NCBI RefSeq assembly: GCF_011386835.1
Contig: NC_088800.1
Span: 22,806,572-22,870,571 of the forward strand
Direction: 5' to 3'
From: Chrysemys picta bellii
Lineage: Eukaryota > Chordata > Testudines > Emydidae
Length of the DNA stretch: 64,000 bases
Made by a program: the position numbers and the translations under genes. A model generated the notes under the pieces. It worked only from the letters and a program-made list of their open reading frames with translations, did no database searches and was not told the DNA's origin. How positions within the stretch are numbered: the stretch's first letter is position 1; every line of letters starts with the position of its first letter. Positions 33,236-45,940 of this stretch are shown one piece after another.

Positions 33236-34779
33236 TTCAAGAGTGTGCAATGAAAATGAACAAGTCCATAAAAAGGTCACTCATGGATCACAAGCAGCAA
33301 AATATGGAATCTGGACAAAATATGGACAAAAAGGCTAATGTTTCAGCAGATAATTAACTGCCATAGGGCACTCTGTCTTGCACATGCTGTTGATATTGTA
33401 TTTAATACAAACGATTCACTAATTTAAGGGGATAATCTTGAAATCCTTGCTCCGGGAAAATTCTTGGAAGCCAGTGGGATTTTTGTCTGAATAAAGAGGA
33501 CAAGAGTGCGCTTTAAACTAAGAACAATATTACAGGCTCTTCAAAGCACAGAATTTTTATAACTGGTGGGGGGAAGAGGAGTGTGAGAGAGAGGGAGAAT
33601 CCTGCCCAAAAAAACTGGGGGCAGGACCAACTGCTTAAAAGTCAATTGAAGCCTGCCACTGAAATCAAGCAGAGAAGGCTCTGGCCCTATGTTGTCATGG
33701 AATGAATCCTGAGAAATACTAAGCACAAATAGATTGAATGCTTGGGTCCTCATTATGGTAAAGAACCATTTGGGAGTTCCCAAAATCTGGCCTTTCCTGT
33801 TTTTAAAAAATGTTGTTAGTGGTTGTTGTTGCATTCCCTCTCCTTCCTGCTGTGTCCACCGTCTTCCCAATATCTTGAGCAGCCTTTTAATCATCTGAAC
33901 AGTTCAATGGCTCCGAGGATGTTAAATTGGTTTTGAATAGAAATATGAGATAAAGCTGCCTGTTCTGTTTTAATGACTGTCCCTTTTTATACCTCTAGAT
34001 AAATGATATGTTAGACGACTCATAGGCTTTATCGCTTTATATAGTTGGTGCTATAAATAACTACTAGCCTTTTCTGACTTATAAGCAGTAGTAAGGCTTG
34101 CAGTGTTGTGTAACTCAAAACCTAAGCTGGGCACACTGAGACCTAAGCAAAAAGGCCCTGTGCTTCTGAGCAGAGCATTCGTTAACTAGCCAAACAGCCC
34201 GTCGCCCATAATGTTCAAAGGTTAAGTGTGCCCAAAGTGGAGTAACTCTACTTGCATGACCTTCAGCTGAAGTGACTGCTTGTTTTCATCTATTTCATCT
34301 AAAATGGCCAAGCAAACAGGCCCTGCTTGTGTGGGAAAAGTCAGTATGTACAGATCTCATCTGGCTCCATCTGGAGCTGGGCAAGGTGCCCAGCAATCTG
34401 CATCTGACTGTCATGAGTTTAAATCCTAGTGCCACTGGTTAATTTAGGATTCAAACTTGTCGAGGGTTTTTGTGGGCCAGCTGTAAGTGGGACTCTTTAC
34501 AAAGAGTTCAAATGTAATCTTAATCCCTCTGCAGGGTTAGGGTGGATGTTGCAGCAAGTGCAGCGCTGTTCATTCCAGCGAGCTATTGTGCTCTGGGAGT
34601 TAATGCCGGGCTACTAAATTGCCCAGTAATCATTCCAAAAAAGCATTGCTGTGGGGTGTTGAAAATGAATGCATGGCATTGTCTCCTCCACACTTCCTTC
34701 TTCTGGACTGATGCTGTGCAGTGTAGCCATTCAGCCACTACATGCACCGGCAAACGGGAGAATGCTGGAATTAAATACA
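33236..34779. other. Unassigned sequence, no gene seen
   Basis: No classified repeat or exon recognised. Confidence 0.3.
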
Positions 34780-34799
34780 TACTGTGGTACTATATTGGC

Positions 34800-34960
34800 A
34801 AGCATCACCATTAAGAGCCTCAGCACTTCACTCAAGTGGGCACTAGCCTGGTTTTACAGAGGAGGTACTCAAGGTACAGACAGGTTAAGTGGCCACACAG
34901 GAAGTCAGTGGAGCCAGGAATAGAACCAGAATACCTGTGTTCAATTCCTGGGTCTCACCA
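34800..34960 (+). repeat. L2-type LINE 3' fragment
   Basis: TTTTACAGAGGAGGTACTCA, AGGTACAGACAGGTTAAGTGG and CACACAGGAAGTCAGTGGAG follow the L2 3' pattern, then CAGGAATAGAACCAG and a CCTGTGTTCAATTCCTGGG-like word. Non-coding, diverged. Confidence 0.6.
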
Positions 34961-35013
34961 CGAGAGAACGTTCCCCTTAATTCTGTCCCCTCTCTCAAAT
35001 CCCTGTGCTGCTA

Positions 35014-35235
35014 CAGGCGTTCTCAAACTGGGGATTGGGACCCTGCAGGAGGTCATGAGCTTATTACATGGGGGGTCGTGAGCTGTCGGCCTCCACCCCA
35101 AACCCCACTTTGCCTCCAGCATTTATAATGGTGTTAAATATATAAAAAAGTGTTGTTAATTTATAAGGGGGAGGGTCACACTCAGAGGCTTGCTATGCGA
35201 AAGGGGTCACCAGTAAAAAAGTTTGAGACCCACTG
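35014..35235. mobile_element. 222-bp hAT (Charlie/MER5-like) MITE
   Basis: The left end CAGGCGTTCTCAAACTGGGG and the right end read inverted, CAGTGGGTCTCAAACTTTTT, are of the Charlie/MER5 kind. Flanking 8-mers TGCTGCTA and TGCTACAT match only partly, so the TSD is eroded or shifted. Interior AT-rich, no coding. Confidence 0.7.
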
Positions 35236-35706
35236 TGCTACATCACTTCTGTGAATGAATTTGCTTTTCACTGCAGAGAGACTAACCGCATTGGCAAGAG
35301 CAAGGCATCATGCAGGAAGGAATTATAAAGCAATATCCAAACGACTTTGCCCTTAAAGGAGATATGATCTAGTCCTAGGCCTCTCCTGAGCAGAGACATC
35401 AGATTTGGACTAAATTAGCAACTTCTTTTGATTTGTAGCCTAAACAAAATCTGAGCCCAGGCCTCCAGAAATGATCCGAGCTAGTACACTAATCCATCGT
35501 GCCACTTAGCCCAGTTTGAAACAATGCTTGCCCTTGCAAACAATGATATAAAAGCTTTTGCAAGGTTGGCACTTTACTGGGGTTATAATAACCGTCACCT
35601 GACTCAATCTGTACCTGCAAATGTTCTTTATCTCTTGTCACGCATTCACCTTTTAACTACCCATTCAATGACTGCATAGGCTATTTAACCCTTACACACC
35701 ACTTTT

Positions 35707-36130
35707 CAGTGATGAGCTGCCAAAGTCTTAAGAACCGGTTCCCTATCAGTTCTTCGGCAGCATGTCGGAGGTGGGTCCTTCAGTGCCGCCGAAGACCCGG
35801 AGCGAATGAAGGACCCGCCGCCGAAGTGACGCTGAAGACCTGGTAGGGAACCGCCCGGTGAGTACAAGCCCCACGTGCCTCCCAAAACAGCCTGTTTCCT
35901 CCCCACCCACGTCCTGCCCCAGACGGCCCCCCTCAGAACCCGCAACCCATCAAGCCCCCCTGCTCCTTGTTCCCTGACCACCCGCTCCTGAGACTCCCCC
36001 ACCCTAACTGCCCCCCAGAACCCCATCCCCTACCCAACTCGCCCCGCTCTCTGTCCCCTGATTGCCCCGACTCCATTCACCACTACCCTGACAGAGCCCC
36101 GGAACTCCCACACCAATCTGGTAGTATGAG
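35707..36130. mobile_element. hAT-like fragment with C-rich interior
   Basis: Starts CAGTGATGAGCTGCCAAAG, then AAGAACCGGTTCCCTATCAG and inverted TCTTCGGCAGC/GCCGCCGAAG words. It is followed by a cytosine-rich tract (35935-36110) like that in the 9291 and 51926 elements. The right end is not visible to me. Confidence 0.45.
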
Positions 36131-37600
36131 TTTGGGCTGGGGTGGGGCTTGTCTGACAGAAAAGATGATACACTCTGGGCTTGTATCTATCACTTCTGTA
36201 TTGCATACACCCTCTGCAGCCATGGCTAGGAAGATGGATAGTGTGGACTGTTCTCCTAGGTTTGAGGGTGGGCCCTGTGACCTTTTCTGTTATGGGGGGG
36301 ACAAACCCCACCCTCCTTACAATGAGTAATGTGGTACTGGTGGTGAGGGATCCTCATGGAGACTTCCTTCATCCCATCTCATGGGAGATTGGGTTCAATA
36401 TTCTCTGCCTCTCCTGGCTTTCACAGTGCCCAGCACTCAGTCCTGGCATTCGACCACACACATTTTAATTGCTTGTTTCAGCTGTTTATTATGAAGATCC
36501 ATTGAAATGGCACTTGTATGGGGGACAGTATAACAGTGGAAAAGGAGAGGTTCTGAAGAGAGATGCCCTTTGATAATGCAAACTGATACAGCAGCTATAA
36601 TTTATGCACACTATGTGAGGCACCAAAAATAAAATCAATTGGGAATTCTCATGAACAAGATGGAGGGGGTAGTTGTCTATGTGTTTGAGAGAGAATACCC
36701 TTGATATGGAATTTGTCTTCATGCAGTGGGAGCTGATGTCGCAACGTTAGCATATTAACTAGCTTTTAGGATTTGTACTTAGTACACACTATTGGCTTTT
36801 CAAGCTGTATGTTGATCTGAATATTTTTAATGGAATTGTTTCCTATCATAACTATTCTGCATTTTGTGGCTACTTCTGAGGTGTGTGTCTTACTTTTCAC
36901 GTTTAAATATAAAAGGCAATAAACAACTGTTTGTAAAACCAAGCACAAGTGGGTCAGCCAGGGCTGTCTTGGTAACAGTCTCTCCCCTAACAAATAGAGG
37001 AGTTATGTCAAAAACAAACATGTGATAGGTTGTATTTATACAGGATCACTGGACGCAATTATGCAATCATGAAAGCAACCAAACATAGCCAGGTTTCCTT
37101 GCTTCATCTGGGATGCCACCCAAATTTGTCAGTTGTACTTCAGCATTAGTCTCATGCTGATCCTTCTATCCTTGGGTGTTGCTGTACTAATCTATGGAGC
37201 AACCCTCTGTTGGCCCTCTGCACTACTCTATCAACACTTTCCCCTACAGACTCTCTCCTTTCTGCCTCTCCTAATTTTGTGGACCTTCTGAAGCTCCACC
37301 AAACCACTCTGACCTTCAACAAGCTAAGGATGATGAAGCAGGTATGGAAGCAAGTATACATCTATTGCAAGAACTGATGTCTCATTAGACATTTATTTAG
37401 TATTCCTGGCAAGTTATAGTAGCAGTGCCAGGATTTAACAGGGGCAGCCAGAGTTCACTAAACCACCTTTTTGTACAAATCTTGTGGGAATGTACTTGGA
37501 AGTGCAAAGTCAATGCATACATGTATCAACACTAGTATCCTGGTAAAATTGATCAGCTATGTCTGGTCTCTCTTTATCCTCACTTTTTAACACTGAAAGA
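36131..37600. other. Repeat-poor unassigned sequence
   Basis: No transposon ends or SINE boxes seen. It begins a stretch to about 39.7 kb that is the least repeat-laden part of the window. Confidence 0.35.
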
Positions 37601-37614
37601 AACCTAGATCCTTT

Positions 37615-37664
37615 TCATCCCTGGTGTAATTCCATTTAGATCTATGGAGTTACACCAGGGATGA
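37615..37664. repeat. Short stem-loop repeat
   Basis: TCATCCCTGGTGTAATTCCAT pairs over 21 bases with ATGGAGTTACACCAGGGATGA across an 8-base loop, with one T-G wobble. A widely dispersed amniote palindromic repeat has this sequence, so it is probably a mobile-element relic rather than a functional hairpin. Confidence 0.65.
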
Positions 37665-38087
37665 ATTTGCCCACTCTGTGTTGAAGAAATATTTAAATGA
37701 CTTCATTCTTTATAAATTTCAAGAACTTTTACTCTGTATTTTCTGAAACTCTTTCTGTAGGGATGGTCTATTTTTCTGCCTAAGAGCAGGGAGTGACTGT
37801 GTGTGATTTAAGCAGCAATCTCACACCCTCCTCCTCCTCTCATTTACATATTTATATGATGAATTATTACTAGAGTAACAGCTGTACACAGTACTCATAT
37901 CTCAGCAACGTAACCTTCCCCTTCTCATCAGATCACTTCTATTTCTGACTAGAAATCTTCTGGTCGACCTTTTCACTTGCTGTTGATGAGGTTTTTTTTT
38001 ATTCTGTTGGTTGGTAGATCCTTAGGGATATTGTCTTCAGTGTCATTTATATTTATTCCCTCTGCTTAAAACAAGACACCAGATACA

Positions 38088-38121
38088 ATGATGCTGAAGA
38101 GACAAGACAGCTTAAAAAATG
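38088..38121 (+). CDS. Candidate short 5' coding exon (hypothetical)
   Basis: ATACAATGATG places an A at -3 of the first ATG. Eleven codons (MMLKRQDSLKN) plus one base lead to a strong donor, AATG|GTAAGTT, at 38122. Around it, 37.7-38.5 kb has no classified repeat and includes pyrimidine-rich and TATTTATAT-like words upstream that could belong to a promoter or 5' untranslated region. I recognise no gene and see no second exon, so this may be an alternative first exon or chance. Confidence 0.15.
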
Positions 38122-38134
38122 GTAAGTTAAATGT

Positions 38135-38150
38135 TTGTGTGTGTGTGCTC
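38135..38150. repeat. (TG)n microsatellite
   Basis: Short GT-alternating run; a second, longer (GT)n run is at about 38252-38269. Confidence 0.8.
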
Positions 38151-39752
38151 TCTCCAATGAAGTGTTCATTAGTTTAAAGGGGATAGTATGAAGAACTAGA
38201 ATTTGAGCTCTAACTACCCTACTAGTCTAACATTAAAACACAGAAACAAAGTGTGTGTGTGTGTGTGTTTATTTTTAACTTAAAAATTAAACAGGAATAT
38301 GCTGACTGGGGTCTTGGTTATATAGAATACTTTAATGCTTTTATATAAGCTATGTATGGGGTTATTTTGTTTTGGGTTTGATTTGGATTGGTGTATGTTT
38401 TCACATAGCACCAAGATGAATGAATGCACTGTGTAATCTCTTTAGATAGATTGTATTTAGTGTATTTTCTGTAATGATGCATGGACAAAAATACGAGGAT
38501 GACTAGTTAGACTTTCCATTGTGAAAAAAGGTAGGGATGAAAAATTCAAGCAGCACCGATATTATTTCAATATGATGAATTGCCCAAATATGGAGAGAAT
38601 TACAAATGTAAAATCTTTGTTCTTACTAGAAAGTTTTGAAAGTCACATCAAGACTTAAAAAATATGAAACAGAGAGAAGGCTCAGAGTTCTATGCTGTGT
38701 GAACCTGTAACTGCAAGATTTTTTGAAACGTAACTTATTTGCATGCCTCTTTAAAATGTATCTTATGTATTGCATACTACAGAACAAGTGACTTTGGGTT
38801 GGGCTTCAATGCAGTTGTGACACAGAACTTAATATCAGCAGTAATATTTTGGAGGCAGTCTTGTTTGCACACCTGCCTTTTAAATTCTAAGGATAGTATT
38901 GTACTACAGGGTTTTGGTTTGGTTTGTTTAAGCAGATTTCCCCTCTGAAATTGGCATGGAATTATGACTTTTAAAAAGAATCAATTTTGGCTTCTTAAAA
39001 GGGAGTTTCTGATAAGACATGAAAATGTTGCTTTTCTTGTGTCTAAAGGGGTGTTTGTAGTTGGAGAGTTACTGAGCTCTTTGTTATAGTATTAAAGACA
39101 GCACTAGTGTTTTCATGACACTGTCTTGTGTATCTCTTTCCCTTTAGTGCTTTTCCTGAGACAAACAGAACTGGGTATACAGAATGAAATGTTGAGAACC
39201 TGCTGCTCCCACAGCAGGCAATGGAAGTTATAGATGCTCAATAGCTCTCAGGGTCTAACCTTGAGATAGCAAAGGATGGTTCCCCTGAGTCAAGGTCTTG
39301 CTGAAGTCCATGGGAGTTGGATTGGGTCACAGGAAAGGGCTCCCATCTTTTAAATTCACTGTTTGTCTCAAGGGTTTGGTTTTTTTCTTATGAAAGTTTT
39401 GGTATCCCAGAGCAGTTGAAAACAATGGTGTTTTTCAAAATGCCTTAATATCTTGTTAAACTTGTAGTGTATCCCTGAGGTAAAATCGCATTTCAAACAA
39501 TCCCTTCAGTTGATTATCTGCACTGATTGTTACCATCTTGCAACAACTGTCCTTCTGGGCAGAAGAGAAACCCATTGCCAGAATTACAAATAATTTACAT
39601 AACCCAATTTAAAGCTCTAACAAAATGTTCCAGTGCTAAGAGGATTGTTATACTGTAATTAACATGTGGGATGAAAATACTTTCTGAAGTTCGGGAACAC
39701 TCAAAAGATAGATTAGATCCCTAGGAAAGAAAAAAAATAGCTTTTTGCCACC

Positions 39753-39862
39753 ACTGGCAATGTAAACAAAATGATCAATATAAAAACAACACATTGCACA
39801 TGATGATGAAGTATTCCTGGGCCATGACAGTTCATGCCAGTTCTGCAAGCCATTAGTAACAG
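39753..39862. repeat. 110-bp duplicated unit, copy 1
   Basis: Begins ACTGGCAATGTAAACAAAATG and ends CAAGCCATTAGTAACAG. It matches 41039-41148 at 104 of 110 positions by direct comparison. It contains TGATGATGAAG, which resembles a C/D snoRNA C box. This copy lacks the flanking direct repeat seen at copy 2. The minus-strand frame 39648-39905 crosses it but has no recognised motif. Confidence 0.8.
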
Positions 39863-40239
39863 TAGTTTGCGTTTTGTTGGTGTGATTTTTTTTTAAGGCT
39901 CCCAAAGCACTTCACATACTCTATGCAAGCAGTATAACTAAAATGTAGCCAACTGGTGCACAGCTCACACAACAGTGTACGTGGGAAAGGGGAGGGAGGA
40001 ATTCTGGCTAAGGGCACTGTGTCATGGGATTGTTAATATCCCTGCAGGGTATACAGGACCTCATTTTGGACTTCTATGACTCGTGTTGAGTAGTCCTAAT
40101 GAAATGACTGGACCTACTTATGCAATAAGGTAGTAGTGTGAGTAGAGATTTCTTCCGAAGGACCTTCACACGCTGAACTTTGTGGCACCCAATCTATCCA
40201 CCTCAGAATGACAAAGGGCTGAATCCACCCTGCTAGGAC

Positions 40240-40651
40240 CAGAGGCCACTCAAAATAATCTGCTATTCTAGACAAAACTTTAGTGGGCCGCAGCCTTCCT
40301 CCTAGGCCTAGGGCAGCAGATTTGGCAGGGGCAGCTGAGCCAAATGTGAGTGAGTAGTGTTGCAATAGGGTGACCAGATAGCAAGTGTGAAAAATCGGGA
40401 TGGGGGGGGGGGGCAATAGATGCCTATGTAAGAAAAAGCTCCAAAAATCGGGACTGTCCCTATAAAATCAGGACATCTGGTCACCCTATGTTGCAACCTG
40501 ATGGACTGGGCTGCGGTGCCTCTCAAGTTTGGCCCAGCCACCTCTTTATCAGGGAAGGGCCGCTGGGCCAAATCTGCCACCAGAGGCAGTTGCCCAGAAA
40601 TCTGCCGACCTAGGCAATTACCTCGTTTGCCTATAGCTAGAGTGGCCTCTG
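40240..40651. mobile_element. hAT element, host of a nested MITE
   Basis: TIRs CAGAGGCCACTC and GAGTGGCCTCTG are exact complements. Flanking 8-mers GCTAGGAC (40232-40239) and ACTAGGAT (40652-40659) agree at 6 of 8. The interior has CCTAGGCCTAGGGCAGCAGA and inverted TTTGGC...GCCAAAT words. A 123-bp MITE sits inside at 40366-40488. No transposase. Confidence 0.75.
40366..40488. mobile_element. 123-bp MITE nested in a hAT, exact 8-bp TSD
   Basis: Ends TAGGGTGACCAGATAG and CATCTGGTCACCCTA are inverted. The exact 8-bp TSD TGTTGCAA is at 40358-40365 and 40489-40496, indicating hAT-type transposition. The interior pairs AAAATCGGGA with TCCCTATAAAATC-like words and holds a G run. It post-dates the surrounding element. 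Confidence 0.88.
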
Positions 40652-41026
40652 ACTAGGATTGGAACCTTTGGTTCCAGGAAGCCTGCATAATCCAAGGAAG
40701 ATGGTCAGATCATTGAGCCTTCCCCTTCTGTTGATCAGTAACTTATTTTATTGTGTTTAAGATCCTCTTAAATCAGCCAAATAAACCCATAAAATGTCAA
40801 GTATAATCTCTGGGGACCAGCATTAAGAATAGCTGAGCTCCATAAAAGGATGCTTCCGGGATGCTGGAGGAGAGAAGAACCTGTCCTTGACCTGCTGCTC
40901 TGAGGTTTTGCAATCCAGGCAGTTTTCCACCCAGGCTAGTATGGAAATGGAAGCAAGTAAAAAGAAATGACACTAGCTCTAATCATTGCAATGTGGGATT
41001 GGTGTGTTTCACATACACCCCTACCT

Positions 41027-41155
41027 CAGCCAACAGCGACTGGCAATGTAAACAAAATGATCAATTTAAAAACAACACATTGCACGTGATGATGAAGTAT
41101 TCCTGTGCCCTGACCGTTCATGCCAGTTCTGCAAGCCAATAGTAACAGCCAACAG
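41027..41155. repeat. 110-bp duplicated unit, copy 2, with flanking direct repeats
   Basis: The unit at 41039-41148 is flanked by CAGCCAACAG at 41027-41036 and again at 41146-41155, which looks like a target-site duplication of a retroposed insertion. It shows six differences from copy 1. There is no poly(A) tail, compatible with CR1- or L2-type machinery, which does not need one. TGATGATGAAG and a downstream CCTGA are present, so a small nucleolar RNA origin can be imagined but is not shown. Confidence 0.7.
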
Positions 41156-44100
41156 CTGAGGTGACGATGTCATCTGAATCTTCAAAGTAAAAAACTCCTA
41201 TTAAAGGGCCATGCAAGTGGGATGTCTGAGCAAAGGCCAAACCACAACAGGTCTGTACAGCAGGACAGCATCTGTTTTACATGCAAATCAAAACAAGATA
41301 ACAGAAGTAACTAACTGCAGTCTGGAGAATGGGCCTGCCTTCTTCCAGCCATCCTCCTCGTGTCTGTTCAGCGCCCTGTGTCACATCCCATCCTCTGTAC
41401 AGAGGAAAGGAGCAGCTAGTGTTAGGACCCTGTACACAAGGGGCTGAGCTGAGAGCACCCCTGCACCCTGTCACAGGATGCTTGACAACATTAGATGGGC
41501 CCACAAGTCCTCCACCCCTCACTGATCCTTTTAAGAGGCATTTACAGATGCCAGCTCACTGTGGCAAAGTGCATGACCCACTTTTTCCACTCTCGTCTTG
41601 CAAGAGAGCTCTTTGAACAAATGTGCGGTTGCAGAGGGAGAGCGCCATCATCGAGTCTGTACTTGGATCCACATCTGAGGATCACAAAGAAACTAGGAAT
41701 GTTATCACATCTCATTCATGCGCTGCATGTGATCTGGAATGACCACTAAGGAACAGGAACAGCCTGCAGGGGTTTTTAAATTGTTGCAGTGTTAAAGTGA
41801 ACAGTGTCTTCCTGTCTAAAAGCGTAATCTCTTATGGCAGTGTATCAAAAAGAGAACTCTCTGAATCTTTGAGTGGATTTAGATGTTTTTTAAGAACCCC
41901 AGGAGGGCAGGAAGTGAACAACCTAGAAAAGGTAATACAGACCCAGGCCTGTATTAACTTCTGCGGGGTCAGAGTGTGCACCCTGCCCTCCCTCCCCCAC
42001 ATCCTTGTGGGGATGAAACGTAGGCTGAGGTGACTGGAAGCCAGGATGGGGGAGAGATGTCTTGGATGATGAGCTATGCAATTGGGGAGCGGGCGGGGGG
42101 GGGGGGGAGGGAGGAACAGGACTGGCTGGGCAAGAAGACTGGGATGGGGAGTCCAGAGGATTGACATTAGGACTTGCAGGACAAAGAGGCTGGGGCTGGG
42201 ATAAGAAGCCTGAGGAGTGAAGATTGCAATCGTCTAAGTGAGGAGAATGGGAGTGGGATGAGGTGTCAGGGGTGGGAAAGAGACCGGACTGGGACAGGGT
42301 AGAAAGGGGCCATGTTTGAGAGGAAATGGGCAGAAGAGTCTGTGCCCAGTAGAGCAAACTCCCGTCTACAGCCTGGAATGGAATCCAAGATCCCTGAGTC
42401 TCAACAATCCTCTGCTGTCAGCATATATCTATGAAACCCTGTGTCTAGTGCTGGTCGAGAGACGATGACAACTTACTACTGCTATCAGTTAGTGATGAGC
42501 ACCATAGAAAAACTCATCTGGAAAGTAATAACTGGATTTAAATAGCGTGCAATAAACAAGGAACAGGGCCACATGTTGAACAACGAGGGGAAAACAAAAT
42601 ATTGAGTAGCTGCTCATTAAGCGAGTGCTGTCCATCCGGTGCATGGAACGAGGCAAGGGTCCTGTGGGGGGGAACAATGTGATTAAAGACTGTATCATAA
42701 TGCATATTCACAAAAGGACCAAATTAAGGTGCACAGACAAATTAATTCTGGCATTTCATAACCTCTGAGTGCTTGACTTTGCAACCTTGACATTCTTTTA
42801 ATGTTGGGTGTGTGTGTGTGTGGTGGGGGGAGGGAGATTGAGATGTATATTCCTTAATTATGGGTTTTAATCCATTTTGTTTGACATATGGTGGGAGATG
42901 TGCTGATTATTGCAAATTCAGTGTCTTAATAGTTCTTTAGAAAACAGATGGGCAAATATACTAGTTCACTTATTTCTGTGCTCTCCTGCTATGTGAAACA
43001 TTAGAGCAGTCAACAGGTTGCTATTCTCTTGCTTGTGTCTGTAAGAAGACTTTTAAAAAATTCCATGTCCCTCTCGCTGTCTTATTTAATTACACCAGTT
43101 ACTCTAGGTTCCTAGTTTGAACATTCCTTGTCATATCACAAAACTTAAACCCTGCCACTGATTTACAATTGGCTTGTAATGATTACATTTTTATTGTTTA
43201 CCAACAAATACTATTGGACCTAGGATTATAAACACAAAGTACAGTGTAGTACTTTGATCTGAAATTGTACATTCTCAGTCCTTGAGTTGTTTTACCACAA
43301 GCAAATGAATTGCCTTCATTATTTAAACAGACCTGTTATCTCCAACCACCATAATCTCATCTCCTCTGTACTGCTAGAAAGAATTTAAACAGTCATTGCA
43401 GCTGTGGAAGTGCCATCTTAACTGGTCTCAGATTTAAAAAACGGGTACCATCTCACACAATCTTAGTAGGGTTAGGAAAGAATGATTTACTGGATAGCTG
43501 CGTCTTCTGTTGAACTGTTCTCTTCTCTTGAATTCCAGGGGCAGTAATTGCTAACGATGTCAATTCAGCACATTGGACAATTAAACTCCTTATTTTATCC
43601 TTAGAGCAGGTAGAGATCAGGCAGTGGTAATAGAAGGCTCTTTGGCATTGTAGTATAGCTCTGATAGAGGGGCTCTATACCCATTATGTCCTTGGCCTCT
43701 GAGCTACTTAGAACCAGTTGTACTGGTGCAGTTGAAATAATGAACAAGTATGTACTGATAACTGGATGAGGTCCACCATATATCAATTGTTAATCACTTT
43801 TGGTTTCTACTGACCTGGGCTAGATTTGAACCAGCTATCTAGAGATGAAAGGTTCCTAATCCCACTGGTAAACTCTTGAGCCCCTTAGATCCTCTCTTGT
43901 TCTCCCTTTTTACTGATGATTAACTTTTCCATGATGAGAGAATTTGTATGGGTGGAAAAACACACTATCCTGCCACACTGGTATTCTCAGCAAATTAAGT
44001 TTTCTCTCACTATTGGCTTAACAGGAACGCTTTTTTGGTTGTTGTTTTTTCCATTTTTTTTAACAAATGGAATTACACATCTAACTTCCATGATTATGCA

Positions 44101-45940
44101 TGCATATGGCTAATTACCTTCTCTTGCATGCACAATCAACTGATTTTGTGCATGCAGTCAAGGTAACTGTACACAATCTAGGCATTCAATTGCAGGCCCA
44201 TGTATTGTGCTCAGTACATAGTGCAGCTCTCATTCCATCAAAGACCAATCTACAAGTAGGTTGAGGACAGTATATTAAATCTACAGTGAGCATGAGGCCA
44301 GCTGGCAAATGGCAGCAAACCTGGAATTAAAGATTTCTAGGTAGACTTATTCCAAAAATTGAAAAGCTACCTTTGGGAATAATCGCAAAGTTGTTTTTAT
44401 TATGGGAGTGTTTGGAATGGACCTGCATTTTTTCTTGAGAAATCTCATGCTTTATCTCTTTTTATCAAAATGGTTATTGAATGTTTTTGTTTACTAAAAT
44501 CTGGATTTTCAATAACTTTATCAAGAAAAAATATTCTGTTAAAAATCAAAAAGGCACTAAAGTGTTTTCACCAAAAAAACAAAAATGTCAACTAGGCTGC
44601 TTTGAAAAAAGTAGTTTAATATATTATTTTGTTTTTTTGGAAAACGTTCTCTTCAAATCCTAGAAAACCAATTGTCGTTGCAAGCTTTTAAGTATTTGTT
44701 GGAGCTTAAAACTAGCAATCCTTTCAGTGTAGTGAAATACTCATACTACAGAGTTGTACAAAAACATGAATCTCTTACTTGTAGCTGAAAACTTTTAACA
44801 ATATTGAACTTAAAATCCCTGCCCCCTAGCAAATGAAGTATGGACTCTTAAGATCTAGATCTTAGATAAGAGCCTCCAGCTATGAACAGACAGTGGAACA
44901 TTGTATTAATAACTACCCTTATTAGACAACTTTCTGTCCTGATAAGTCACCCAAAATACATCATATCCCCAGTATGATAGAGAATAATTACATCTGATGA
45001 TGGAGTTAAACCAGAGAGGAATTCAGTCCAAGCAGAACAATTATTGTACCTTTATTAGAAGAGAATACCCGTTAAGCAATTTATTTGTAAATCCCTTGAG
45101 TATGTCTATGATTCTATGAGTAGGCACCTAAGATGGTTTTCATTGTAGTTTTAAGTGGAAAAAAGGATATTATTGAATTTACTTCCTGTGTTTGAGAAAA
45201 AGTTGTCCGGCTTTTAAAAATACATGGTCATTAATCACCTTTTTTAAAATATGTATGCAAATTAAGGGCTTATATTAAATTCCACAGGGGTTAAGCAAGA
45301 AGTCCCTCGCTTTCTCCTGCCTTTAAGCCCCCCTCCCTATTCCTACACACACACAATGCACAACATGGCCCCTAAACTGTGAGTCTAATCCTGTCCCATT
45401 AAAATCGTGGGAGTAGCTAGGTGTATTATGTCTCTTATTTATCTGTATTGCCTTTTCTGAGAAGCTTCAGGAGTTACTCAGCTTCCAACAGTGGCCATCG
45501 CACTGGTCTCGGCACAGGATATGGTAAATGCTATAGTTGCAGAAGATTGTTTGAATTTGTTATTTTGTGTCTAATTTTAAACATTTACTTGGTAGAGAAC
45601 TGTTGAATTGTATTCATTTAGACCACCTTTAAACCCACATATTTACTCAGTGCAAAGATTCTAAAGAAGGTGCCCTTATACCCTATATAACATACTCACT
45701 CCACAAGGAGGAAATGCTTCTCCTGAGCTGTTCCAGCTGTCATAAGAATAGATCATTTATAAGTGATTGGAAGGAATTGGTAAACTTCTGAAAGAAGTGG
45801 AGGGACTCCAAGGTACAGTAATAAAGGAGACCCAATGTAGAATCCTTTGTTAAAATAAAATATCATACCCTGGCCTACAACTAGTCTCTGTCAGGTAGCA
45901 GGAGGCAGAGTATGACGGTAGGGTTGTTGTGATGATAATG
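41156..45940. other. Unassigned, mostly AT-rich sequence
   Basis: No gene recognised. It includes a (TG)n run at about 42807-42821, a poly-G patch near 42095, and a small perfect palindrome GCATGCACAA...TTGTGCATGC at 44126-44155. Open frames at 41797-42033 (plus) and 41832-42357 (minus, proline-rich from CT-rich DNA) lack family motifs. Confidence 0.35.

Noticed and set aside
37615..37664. 21-bp stem-loop considered as a microRNA precursor
   Set aside because: The same palindrome is a widely dispersed repeat in reptiles and birds, so a transposon relic is the simpler explanation.
43916..44113. 65-codon plus-strand frame with a hydrophobic stretch
   Set aside because: The hydrophobic segment is encoded by T-rich DNA; no start context, splice sites or family resemblance.
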